A stretch of DNA of 64,000 nucleotides, taken from Pyronema omphalodes. Taxonomy: Eukaryota; Ascomycota; Pezizomycetes; Pezizales; Pyronemataceae. The stretch spans positions 186,001-250,000 of the forward strand of contig JAJJXM010000050.1 of the NCBI GenBank assembly GCA_024516155.1, in the 5' to 3' direction. The position numbers were made by a program, and so were the translations under genes. Below, piece by piece: positions 34,282 through 45,405 of the stretch. The stretch's first letter is position 1; every line of letters starts with the position of its first letter. The notes beneath the pieces are model-generated. The model ran no database searches. It was not told the origin of the DNA and worked only from the letters and a program-made list of their open reading frames with translations.

Positions 34282-35524
34282 CGTGATAATTGTTGGTTAA
34301 CTGAAGGATAAAGCTATGTGGGTTGTTGATTTCTGTGGATGATAAATTCTTTCTCTGGGGTGATGGACAAGAAGAAGGTCGGGTGAACGAGAGAGGAAGG
34401 GAGAAGGGTGGGGGGGTGGAGGTGGAGATGGATGGGCGACAGTCGTGGACGACAGAGTTTGATGGACACTCCAAGGACCAGGATAAGTTTTTTTTTGCTG
34501 AACCGTCATAAACACTTCCTCCAGCGGCTGTATGTAACCTGCCGCTGGGAATAGGTGTCGGTCAAACATGTCTTACATGCCTTGATTCCGCATTGATGAA
34601 TCTGAACGGGACTGTAACTGTGCAGTCATGTTATGGTGAGTTGCAGTTCCGGCGTTTTCAACCGTATTGGAGTGAGGTAGGTGAACCATCAAACTAAACC
34701 ATATAATAATTTGTGTAGGTGACGGTATTCTTGGAGTTTCTAATCCATCTATCTTGATAGTATTGCATTAGAAATGTTCTCTCTCATTAAGAAGAAGAAA
34801 ATACGAACTATTAGTAAAGCATAAGAAGAAGAAGAAAAACGGACTATTATTAAAGCATTAAATGGGGTTCCTGGTAGATAAAATTATTTATTATCCGTAT
34901 GATTTTCAAACAACTACACGAGGTAGAAATTTCCTTTCCCACAAAGCACTACATATTCAAAGCCCGTGGCCGTACCATAGGCCAGTCGTAAGATATTAAT
35001 ACTTTGTCCATTACAAAGCCTTTTTAATCTTGTAATGTCACGTTGAAATTATTTTTAAATGCCATGAGACATGTGTTCACCGTGCCAAACTGACTCGGGG
35101 GTATGTTTGCTTATTACGTTTGACCGCTTTAACTAGCGGTACTTTGCGCCTTCCCAAGGATAGTTTTATGGCAGCGCATTCAATAATGGTTACTCCTATT
35201 TTGCTCATTATATAAACCCAACGGACTCTGGATTCAGAATTAGCGTAACGAACCAATGCAGGTGGATGGTATCAATGCATACGACATCACTCGGTGTGCG
35301 GTCACGGTTTATGGTGACGTCACACAAGCTTTCTATTGCCTCCCTGTTATCCCAATGAATAGTACATTAAATTTAACATTAAATTTCGTCATATACAACC
35401 ATAAACTCCTTATAAATCATTAAATCCATCAACATAAACATAAACAAACGCGAAACCCCAGACAAACTCCCAAAACTCCCCCGACATCTCCTACCCAATT
35501 CACTACAACCCACAACGAACTTTC
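34282..35524. other. AT-rich intergenic region
   Basis: About 1.2 kb with AGAAGA repeats near 34790-34840; no gene supported. The left part is the promoter of the zinc-knuckle gene. Confidence 0.5.
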
Positions 35525-36443
35525 TCACATACTAAAATCCGCCATCGCCCCCAGATCCGGAACCTTAAACGAAAACTTCCAACCAAAAACATCATTGAAA
35601 TCCCGATTATGCAAAGCCATCCTATCAATCTGATCCATATTCGCATCCAGGATAACCGTAACAGCTTTATTGGTTTTCATATTTTTGATCAGACGTACCA
35701 ATTCATCTGCCACCGCATGACAAATCTGATAGTTCTTTCCGAGGTTTTTAATATCCAGTAATAAAACTCTTTCCGTGCTTAAATCCCATTGTCTTTTGAC
35801 TTCTTTAGTAGCATTTTGAACCGGGTGGCATTTTTCGGGATCTAGGATGTGGTGTGTTACTGCTTTATGGTTCAGGAATCCAAAGTTGTGGAGAATAACA
35901 GCGATGTTTTCGGCGATAGATAATCTCCCGGCATCTAAACCAACCACCAATCAGTTACCAATTCCATTTCCTGATACCATGCATGCATGCAACATAAGAG
36001 AAAAAAAACCCACCAGAAGGCCCACAAAACAAAAACTTCTTAGGCACATCCTCCCATTCATAACCACTCCCATCCACCTCCTTCATACGATAAACAAACG
36101 CAATCGCCAGCATCTTCTGCAACTTCCAAATAACATCCCTATGAACCATACCATTATACCTATTTTGAATAAACTCCAATCTCCTCTTCAAATCCGCGAT
36201 AAGTTGCGGTCGAAAATACGAAGGAATCTTCAAGCTCTCGTCATCCCAGGGAACTTCTTCTTCTACTTCTTTTTCAGTTGCATGTAACAAGCTATTAGTT
36301 TCCTCTTCATCACCCCCAGGGAATTCGGTGTCGGAGTCGGGAATTTCGTCGGAGCTTGTGCGGAGAGAGATATATTGGGATTTCTCGTTCCAGGAAGAAG
36401 GTTTGCCTGGTTCACAGTCGTTGCGACTGTTGCATGAACCCAT
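35525..36443 (-). CDS. Protein of unknown function with MGSC N-terminus
   Basis: Two exons on the minus strand (36443-36014, 35934-35525) give 279 residues. The N-terminus MGSCNSRND has Gly2, Ser at position 6 and Cys4, a pattern used for N-myristoylation and palmitoylation. Residues 10-70 are acidic and polar. From about 75 a mixed alpha/beta-looking domain runs to the end (PSYFRPQLIADLKRRLEFIQ, KKFLFCGPSDAGRLSIAENI, ERVLLLDIKNLGKNYQICHA, DVFGWKFSFKVPDLGAM). FCGPSDAGR superficially resembles a P-loop but lacks the GK[ST] end. I do not recognise the family. The 79-nt intron restores frame exactly. Confidence 0.7.
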
Positions 36444-37008
36444 TGGTATAGTAGTCGGTATGATCAGTGAATAACTTTCGTAATCGTTTGCGCGGGCTGG
36501 TGGTCGGACTCGCTGCTGAGTGGGTTGGTTTGTTGGTTGGTAGAATTACGGTCTCCCGCTTCGATTTTGGGTAATGTGCTTTCTGTGACGGTTTTAATCC
36601 GCGTCTTAAACTTTCCTAGACTACAGCTTCCGAGAATGCTGAATATTTCCAAAACTTTAGAGAGAATACGAATAATCTAGGACAAGCCAATACTATCGGT
36701 CGATCGAAGGGCGGATACGAGTAGGATGATTATCGCTCAAGCAGCGTCAGTAAGGTTACAGTGGGTGAAAATACGCGAGGGTTCGAAGAGCTGTCACAAA
36801 AAGTCCACTGGCTCACCATACGTAAGAGAGCAGGAGCTTTCCGCCGCTTGGCAAAAAAAACGCCGACGCCGTTAAGCTTAAAGGCCGTCTACCCATCATG
36901 ATATCACAGCTTCACTAAATGCCAAGCCTCACCTACATGTCATCTCATCTCACCTCATCAACGCATCATGGATCTATGATGCATCAGCAAAACAAATGGC
37001 AAAAAGAG
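36444..37008. other. Intergenic region upstream of the MGSC protein
   Basis: About 560 bases; probable promoter. No gene seen before the tRNA-Pro. Confidence 0.5.
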
Positions 37009-37109
37009 GGCCCAAACCCGGGTTTGAACCGGGGACCTCCCACATATCAGAGTTACTCAGTAACTGGGTTACACCCGAAGCGAGAATCATACCACTAGAC
37101 CATTTGGGC
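37009..37109 (-). tRNA. tRNA-Pro (CGG) with 29-nt intron, copy 1
   Basis: A 101-nt gene on the minus strand. The acceptor stem is GCCCAAA/TTTGGGC, the T stem CCCGG/CCGGG has a normal TTCAAAC loop, and the anticodon is CGG in loop TTCGGG-T. A 29-nt intron (about 37045-37073) follows position 37. A CCTCTTTTT terminator lies immediately downstream. The mature sequence equals the copy at 48901 and the introns differ at two bases. Confidence 0.93.
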
Positions 37110-38439
37110 GTATGACTAAAAGTAACAAATATAATAAATAGACCGTCGCAAAAGCAACTGTAAAACTGGAAATTCACTATTTCTTTCATCAATACTTATT
37201 TTTCTTTCAAGATTTACCAGAACCTTTTGGTTGTCATTATCTCTCTTCCATCGATCTGAATACAAAACCCCAGAATTCATCGATTCCCATGAACAGCCAA
37301 TACCGTTACAAGTCAACAATTCGTCCAAGTTATTTTCCGAACAAAACCCTATTCTTAACATTTCACCATCTATCTATCACCAAACAATACCCAATCCTTC
37401 CAAATCAACAACAATTCTTTTTTCCATAACGCTAACTACCTGCGTACCATAGTTACCTGTCTATATTCCAATACTACTACATCATCTACTGTCTAACCGC
37501 TGACTAGGTGGCAGAATCTATAGGCTATAATAGCTACGATAGAGAATTTTACAAGCTAGGTACTGTAGGATATTTCTGCGCGTTAATGGATTATGGATGG
37601 ATATGCTTGGGGTGTGTATAGATGCAGCATAGCAGAGCATATTTGGATACGGTTTGAAATTTCGTCAAGGAGGTTGTATGGAGTGGAAAAAGTTCACAAT
37701 CAACCGCGCAGGTCTGACGCTGTGGAATCTTTGGAGGTTGCTCTATATACGACTTAGATAACTTGGATTTCAGCTTGGATGTCATTGCTATTGTTGATGA
37801 GGTACCTAAATGCTGCTGGATGTGTATGGTGCAGTGTATGTAATATATACAGATGATTATAAACGCAAATGTTGTAGTAGATGGATACTATAAGACGTTA
37901 TGAATAACGTACTGATGAGAGGTACTTTAACGCCTGAGTATAAGACAGAAAATATATGACTAGTTTCAGACGTTGTGGCGAAAACTTCTTTGAGACGGCC
38001 ATGCTTTACGATGATTTTTTTCGGGATTTAAATACGGTATTTGGAGGTATTTTTCTTGATATAGGATGCTTCTTCTGAAGCTCTTTGGGTACTCGAAACC
38101 TTCAGAACGAAAATGAGCGTACAATGGGAGTTCATCCTGTCTACCTTTGAGCCCTGGAAACTTTAGCAATCAACGGTAGAAATTCAGATGCTTGTTCATA
38201 TGTGTATTTTACATTGTCAGCTCCGATACTACATTCGGTAATTTAATTTTAAGGCTTTCAAGTCAAAACATCATTAATTTCAGGACCTACGAAGTACTTC
38301 AATTTATAATAAGTCAGAAATACGGTTCGTCTTTATTTTGATATTTTCCAATCCTAACCCAACCATAAAGTACACAATGCATCAATTATCGTACAGTCTT
38401 TAATTTTCGTCCCCTAATTTTTGGTATCCTTCCTTCCGT
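37110..38439. other. Intergenic region
   Basis: About 1.3 kb without a supported gene or repeat. Confidence 0.5.
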
Positions 38440-39186
38440 TTATTTAAAATCAGGCATTCTTCCCAATCCTCCAACATCACTTCCATTACCCGCCTCACGT
38501 CCCTTTCTACTTTCCACGTGATCCCTGATCATTTTCAAGATTCTGCTATCTCTCCATCTGCTAGGAGGGGGTCTGTAAGGCTCCTTAGTCCTTCCTACAG
38601 TCTGTGCCCATTCCGTAGGTACCGTTCCTCCAAACGCAGGTGGTGCATTCATAGCGGCCTTCTCCTCCTTCACCGTAGGCTTAGCGTCATCAGGACCAGC
38701 ACCTCTAACTCCAGCATCTGAGGCTCCTCCCGGTGGTGAGCTTCCTCCCTCAGCGTATTCGACGCTAGTAGGGGGAGCTTGCTGAGTAGCCCAGTAGTAG
38801 ATATCCCAATCATTCTCGTCCAAGAAGCGATCATATTCCTGGAGCTCCTCCATGCTCATAACCTGAAGCTTCTCATGCGCGAAGGTACTGAGCAACAAGT
38901 CGGTCTCTAGGATACCACGCTTGCGGGATTGGTAGAGAAGACGGGCACGGATGGTGCGAAGGTCTTCTCCAGTGCGACGAAGAGGCTCGACACGGAACTT
39001 TCCGTGGACAATTTCTCCGACACCAAGCTCGGGGGCTTGATCACCGAAGGAGCCGTAGAGACCGGGAGAGGTGTTTGCGGTGGGGGTACCATCTGCGGAA
39101 GCGGGGGCCTTAGGAGCGGCAGCCTTGGAGGAGTAAAGGGCGACGGAGCGGGCCCGTAGAAGACGGGGGAGTGTTCGTGGTAGCAT
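38440..39186 (-). CDS. SDH5: Succinate dehydrogenase assembly factor 2 (Sdh5/SDHAF2), mitochondrial
   Basis: A single-exon protein of 248 residues. The N-terminus ([21 protein letters not shown]) is rich in Arg/Ser/Leu with no acids, as in mitochondrial presequences. The conserved SDHAF2 core follows: [34 protein letters not shown], and [19 protein letters not shown]. In this family the factor promotes FAD attachment to the SDH flavoprotein subunit. The C-terminal tail of about 100 residues is longer than in yeast and ends with a [15 protein letters not shown] block. The start at 39186 begins the presequence; an in-frame ATG 32 codons upstream would add a non-targeting stretch. Confidence 0.93.
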   Translation of the reverse strand: MLPRTLPRLLRARSVALYSSKAAAPKAPASADGTPTANTSPGLYGSFGDQAPELGVGEIVHGKFRVEPLRRTGEDLRTIRARLLYQSRKRGILETDLLLSTFAHEKLQVMSMEELQEYDRFLDENDWDIYYWATQQAPPTSVEYAEGGSSPPGGASDAGVRGAGPDDAKPTVKEEKAAMNAPPAFGGTVPTEWAQTVGRTKEPYRPPPSRWRDSRILKMIRDHVESRKGREAGNGSDVGGLGRMPDFK

Positions 39187-39777
39187 TGTGTTTATTGGCT
39201 TGGTGTTGAGTTTGTCCGGTGGTGGGGGGAGGTAAAGCGGGCTCGGATGTAGACTATGGACGTCATGGTACCGGATCGGCAATCCTCGGGAAGCTTAATA
39301 ACCTAACCCTGAACCACGTGAGAACGGCGCCGCCTCCCGGGAATGCACCACCAAGAGACCGGTGGTATGTATATGTACATATCGGTGCATTGCTGCTATT
39401 TTGAGAAATTCAATAAAGATCCATGGGTTTGTGTCTCGGGTGTGGCGTACGTAAGGAGGGATATTGCTGACTGGATTTCTCATTGGGGCGGTGCTGTGAG
39501 GGGAAGGTACAGGATGCTGGTACCCTATGTACTGCTGCGTTCGCCGTTAACTGGTCCGAACGAACAACAACTCTGCGGCCAGCACATCGACAACCCGGAC
39601 AACTAGTGAGACTACCCAACTCAACTCATCGCAGGCACTCAGCTAAAACCGACGAGTTTCTCCTAAACCTCCTCACGAAAACCCCGCTACTGTCGCCTAT
39701 TCAGCAGAGATACTCGAAGGAGGCAACGAAACACAACTCGCCACCTTAGCGAAGTCAGTCATACAAAAAAAAACAAA
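39187..39777. other. Divergent promoter region between SDH5 and the SH3 gene
   Basis: About 590 bases; no gene supported. Confidence 0.5.
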
Positions 39778-40646
39778 ATGGCATTCAACCAGGCCGCTCT
39801 CCAGAACCGGGCGATCCGCTCCATTCAAACTGTAACTTGTTTACCTTTTTTTTACTTATGTTTTATTTTTGTTTCGCGTCATTAACAAGCTTCTCTAGGA
39901 GCTCGAGTTCCTTCACGAGACCTCAATCTTGACGACCGACCGTTTCAACCAGATCATGAACCTCCTCCCCAATCCTACGGCCCTGCACACTCTCCGTACT
40001 GGAACCCCCGCGCAGGCTCCCGCGCAATCTTCTACTCCCGCTGTTCCCCACTTGGGTTTCACTCCCCCGATGTCTCCTCCCGCCTCTACCAAAACTCCAG
40101 CCCACGAAAAAGCAATGCAGCCGATCTCCGGACCTACTCCTCCTGCGCCACCGCCACCAAGCTACACTCCTACTGCGCTTGTCTTGTCCCGCGCAGAGGC
40201 ACAGTGGGCATTCAACGGAAGTGAGGCTGGAGATTTAAGCTTCCAGCAAGGAGATGTGATTGAGGTTGTGGAGAAAGTTAAGGATGATTGGTGGAGAGGA
40301 AGAGTTCTTGGTTCCACCGAGATTGGATTATTCCCTAGCAGCTATGTAAAGGAGACCCAGGTATTGGCGAGAGGAGGTCCCCCGCTACCAGGAAGAAAAG
40401 ATGGAGGATACGGAGCTGGAGGAAATATGATGACGGATGTTGCGCATCACCCGCAGCAGCACCCTCAGGGTGAGGAACAGAAGAGTGCTTTGGCGAAGAA
40501 TGGAGAGAAGTTTGGAAAGAAGCTTGGAAATGGTAAGTAATCCATATTCAAAGAAGCTTGAATAACAACTAATCCAACCACCTACAGCGGCGATTTTCGG
40601 TGCCGGAGCGACGATCGGAGGAAAGATTGTCAATGGTATCTTTTAG
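39778..40646 (+). CDS. SH3-domain protein of the Lsb1/Pin3 type
   Basis: Three exons (39778-39831, 39899-40532, 40588-40646) give 248 residues. A short helical N-terminus ([20 protein letters not shown]) precedes a Pro/Thr-rich linker. The SH3 domain follows: [41 protein letters not shown], with the paired tryptophans and the SSY end that make the polyproline groove. The C-terminus is Gly-rich ([19 protein letters not shown]). Domain order and length match fungal Lsb1/Pin3 proteins, which bind the WASP homologue Las17 and act in actin patch assembly. Introns are 67 and 55 nt; the last has a CTAAT branch. Confidence 0.9.
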
Positions 40647-43056
40647 AACGACAGTTACGATCCATCATCTATCCTGTTTTTTTTTTCTACTGCGTTTGTG
40701 TTTTTAAGGCTTGCAAAGTTGTTTACGATGGGACTGGAACCCAACTAGTTGTGTTTACTTGGAAGGCCCCGCAAAGTTTGTTTGCAGAATTGAATTTTTT
40801 TTTTTTTTTTTTTTACTTAACTATATCAATCTCTTACGTACAAATTTTTCCATCTTTCCTTTCCTTTTCTTTTTTTTTTGTTTATTTCTTTGCAATATAT
40901 TTTGTTTCTGGTCCTGCGCATAATGGCAGCCAATCGTTCATCGCACGTTGAGGGGTCGCGAATCGCGATATTGAATTTCACAATGCCTTAGCTCGAGCCT
41001 TGAGCCTTAAGCCTTAAGCTACATACATACCCTGGTTAGCAAAGACGTTATACGTTGTTCATCCTCGAGCACTGAAAGCTGAAAGCTGAAAGCTGAAGAC
41101 TGAAGGCTGAAGCTCGTTATCCCGTGACTTAAGGGCCTAAGTCTTTTTTTCTTCCGATGGGATTCTATTCCTTCGCTGATCACCGAAATATTTTCTCTTT
41201 TCTATTTTCTGTTTTTATAAACTATGAAAATCTCATAAGGCAGCAGCAGCAGCAGTGAAGATCAGATCAAGCAGATGATTTATACGGTTGAAGAATTTGA
41301 TTTACATATTTATATATTTACATATTGCCCGGTTTATCCGTCATGAAATGGATTTTTGGAGATGGCGGCTGGATTCTTGGAGTGGAGTGGAGTGGGGGGA
41401 GGGGGGGGACTACCGGGCTGTGGGCTGTGGGCTGTGGGCTGTGGGTATGCTGATGCTGATGTTGATGCTGATGGTGGCTCTGTGCACCGCTACTACTCTG
41501 CAGTGGCGAGAATTTACGGAGGATGGGGATATATGTAGGAATATAGGAATATAAATGATGAAGGGTAGGGGGGCAGGGGGGAGGGTTTGATGATTGTGAT
41601 GACAAAAAGAAAAGTATGCCGTCATTGATCGAAAAACTGATATCAAAAAAAAAAAAAAATTGAAGTAATGCTGTATACTGTAGAACCGTACATACAGACA
41701 TAGCTTTTCAAGCCTCAAGCATCATACTCCATCTCACGCTCATCACGCCCATAAACAAATCTATGTAAGCGAGATATATACCTCAGCCTCTAAAGACTCA
41801 TTCCGACCTCTCCGAAATTCCCGGTTCGCACGCACCTCCATACCTCACTCCATCTCAACCTTGAACCTACCTGCTACCTCATTCCTCCATCTTATGCGAC
41901 CATATTCTCGGGGTCGGGAAAGTTATCATTTATCATTCATCATTCATCAGCTTCCAAGACTGTAGGTAGTGAAGCAGCCGCATACAGCAGCTAAATCTTC
42001 CGAACCGAAGCGGGACAGGAGCGGGATAAAGGCGGGATAAAAAAAGCTTAACTTAACCTAACCTCTGCTCTTCTCTTCTCTTGACAGGTTCGCGGCTTTG
42101 GCTCGCTACCGAAAAACTTGCGAGAGATAGAGATATGTAGGCTAGGATATAGGAGGATAAGGATGTAGGAGGATCAGGATGTACTTGGTATTCGACATTA
42201 TGCGATAGAGAATTTGATAGAGACATGGAGGGGAATAGTTCTTTCAGTACATATGGTTTTTTTTTGAATACGGTGCAGCATACCATAAGATATTCGCACA
42301 CAATATAGGCTTAAGAGTCATAGACACGGTATCGGTAGATAAAGTGCAACAGTGCCACCGCGACATCGCAATCGTAATGGAACAACCATAGACAGCAACA
42401 AGAAATCTGGACGGAAGACCAAGCTTGGAATAGTTGGCGTCATAAACACGGTGCACGGTCCTACAGTAGCAGTTGGCTCCCTACTTGTACACCATAGTTC
42501 ACCTGATATAGTGTAGATCATCAGGGATATGACTATTCTAGAGAGGATATCGTTACTGTACTTCGGTTCGCCTTATGGGACTAACTTTGGGGTTGGGGCT
42601 AAGGGGAAGATTTCTTCGCGCGCGGTAACGGTGGAATAGCTGATGAGGAGAGGGGTTACTGATGAGGCTTGAGAGATGGGATTTGCGATGTTGGATGGAG
42701 AATATTTATGGGGAAGTTCTTTTATTCCAGAGAATATGGACACGGAACTCAAAAGTTCTTAACGATGCCTTTTGTGCAACATCTACACATCTCTTCGCCG
42801 GGAAATATATATGTACCCCAGCCAAAATGCTTTTTTTTCTTTTCCAACCCCAGAATAGCAGCTGCAGATGAGATTTCCTGATGGCTTACAACCTAAACAC
42901 GGTGCATCATCTGTACATCATGCATTAGGATCAATAACTAGGCAGCCATACTATAGATCAATCGACAATATCTTATATCCCATCACAATCCCCAAATTCC
43001 CATGTATCGATATCCCCCTTCTTCGGTTCCTGATCAGTGATGAAAAGAAGTCTCAA
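40647..43056. other. Long intergenic region with poly-T, poly-A and short repeats
   Basis: About 2.4 kb. T runs lie near 40797-40814 and 40870, a CTGAAAG repeat near 41070-41100, GCTGTGG repeats near 41417-41446, and AACTTAACCTAACC near 42050. No credible gene. Confidence 0.5.
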
Positions 43057-45191
43057 ATGTCGATCCAGAATATCCCATACCATCCATTTCCTCGTCCCCG
43101 CATCGATTCCGAAACGCCATTAAGCACTACCGCATATAGCGGTAACATCACCACAACGAATCACTCTTCCAACGAAACTTTAACTAAATGGGAACCATTC
43201 TCCAATCGAAGACCTGTGGATCAGATAAAGCCGATACGGACAGATAGACTGAAACCTCAGTATTGGTTTGCGGGTTTCTCGTTTGTGTGTGCGCTTACCC
43301 CGTTGCCGTTTTTTGCAGTGGGGATTATGGCGGCGAGTTTAAATGGGAAGCCGATAAGTGGATTTGGAAAGGAGGTGGGGAAATATATATTGCTGGTAAG
43401 GAGTCTAGTCTATTTATTATCCATTGGTATCTTAAACGGCACATCCTGTCTTGGAGGAATAAGTCTGAGGATCATTGTCTGACTAGAAAAAAAAACCAGA
43501 TACCGACTTTGTACCCGATTCTCTTTGCGGCGTTGGCTGCACATGCGTTACGGTGTATTGCGTTACGACTCTCAGAAAAGGGAACTACTCTAGGACGTCT
43601 TGAACAATTACTGGGGAGTTTATCGTTTGGAAGTACTGTATTAACCAACTTCTGGCTGCGATGGCAAACACCTACATCTTTCGCCTTGATTGCAATGTGG
43701 TCGTTATCACCGCTTGGAGGTCAGGCTTCGTTGAGGATGTTGAGTGTGCATTCTGTTATCACCGATCGGATCCCAACGATTTTGTGGTATCGTAATCCGG
43801 GGACTGATACGTCGTCTTTTTCCGCCGCGCCGAGAGGATTGCCGAGAATTAATGGTTTATTTATGAGTGCCATGTTTGCGCCTGAAGCAAACCGGGATTC
43901 TAGTCAGGATATTTATGGGAATATTAAAATCCCTATGCTGGAGGAATCGACCATGGGACCAGATGGATGGGCTGATATCGACCATAATCAGACTGTTACT
44001 TACAGTAGCTTACTGGGGATTCCTGTAGTGGGACAGCCGCCGGATGGGAATGGGAGTTATGAATTCACCCTTACTGCTTCTTACTTCAGACCAGATTGCT
44101 ACACGATGTTGAGCCTACCCTGGAATGACTCGAGAAAGCAGTATTATGGTGACCTGTTATACGGGAGCAATAGAAGTTTTTTTATTTTCGGACAGCATAA
44201 TGAGGATAAATGGAGACGTAGCGCACCACTGATAAGAAACGACACTGGGATCAACGCAACCCGTTTAGTTTTCGCAAGCAGGAATCTCGAACATGGACCG
44301 ACTGATGCTATTTCTTATACTTGGGCGGAATGCTACCTTACAACTTCTCACGTGGATGCCATGATAAACTGCATTGGTCCCAGCTGTCGCGCAACAAGAA
44401 TCCGACATTCCATCCTCCCTCAAAGACCAAAGAATCTTACAGTCTTCGATGGCACCGGCATCACTACAATCACAAACTTCTTCAACAGCTTCAGTGTATC
44501 AGCAGGTCCCGCTACAGCAGGTGGACAATGCTCAGCCATAGAACGGTACATCAACGATCCCACCACAGCATTTGTTTCCATAGTCTCAGACTGCGTCGAC
44601 CTCTACCGTACCCCGCGGAATATCTTCTCCGCAAGGTTAGGACAGCTGATGAATACCTTCTGGGGTGCCGGATTAACTCCAACTCGATATTCCTTTTCCA
44701 ATTTTTCTTTAATCCAACCCCCGCCAGATGTTGCAAGGAGAACAAGGGATAATCATACCATGTTACTGGGAGATACTGATATGCCTTTGAATTACTCTGC
44801 CCCGTTTTTGGCAATGAGAGCTTACACGGATGTGGTGTATGAAAATGATCGCTATGTTTTGTCTTGGCCTTGGTTTGTGATTTTTATTTTCTCGACGGTG
44901 GTGCTGGTGATTGTTTCGATGGTTGGGGCTGTGGTGCAGTGGATTACGATTGCGCCGGATGTGTTGGGGTATGTCTCTAGCTTTACGAGGGATAATCCGT
45001 TTGTGAAATTGGATGCGATGGGGGATGTGGCGTGTACACAGGATGGAATTGAGAGGGCGAAGGCATTGAAAAATCTTAAGGTGCGATTGGCGGATGTTAA
45101 CCCGGGGGAGGAGGTTGGGCATGTTGCGTTTGTGTCGGGGGAGTATCTAGAGGGAGCGGGGAAACTGAGGAAAGGAAGGAGTTATTATTAG
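43057..45191 (+). CDS. Large fungal membrane protein with lumenal/extracellular domain, unknown function
   Basis: Two exons (43057-43395, 43500-45191) give 676 residues. A polar N-terminus of about 65 residues leads into two membrane segments (FAGFSFVCALTPLPFFAVGI and IPTLYPILFAALAAHALRCI). The block LTNFWLRWQTPTSFALIAMW and SPLGGQASLR then contains a third. A long region with many N-x-S/T sequons and several cysteines follows (about 220-560), then one last span (WPWFVIFIFSTVVLVIVSMV) and a cytosolic tail. The WxLSPLGGQ block recurs in unnamed ascomycete membrane proteins in my memory, without a known role. I chose the M at 43057 because the 63 upstream codons look non-coding. The 104-nt intron restores frame between the first two spans. 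Confidence 0.75.
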
Positions 45192-45405
45192 TTCGGAGGA
45201 GGTAATGATCTATGGCCAAAATTGAGATGATGGAAACTTGGAAGAAGTAGTTGTACATATAGATACCCTAAGCGAATCACTAGGGCTCAATCACAAATTA
45301 TGATGCATGTCAACATGGAGAATTTGTCATCACTCCACATCTCTCTCCTCCTCCACCTAACCGTTACAGACATCACCACATTCAACAGCATATAATCCTA
45401 GACTG

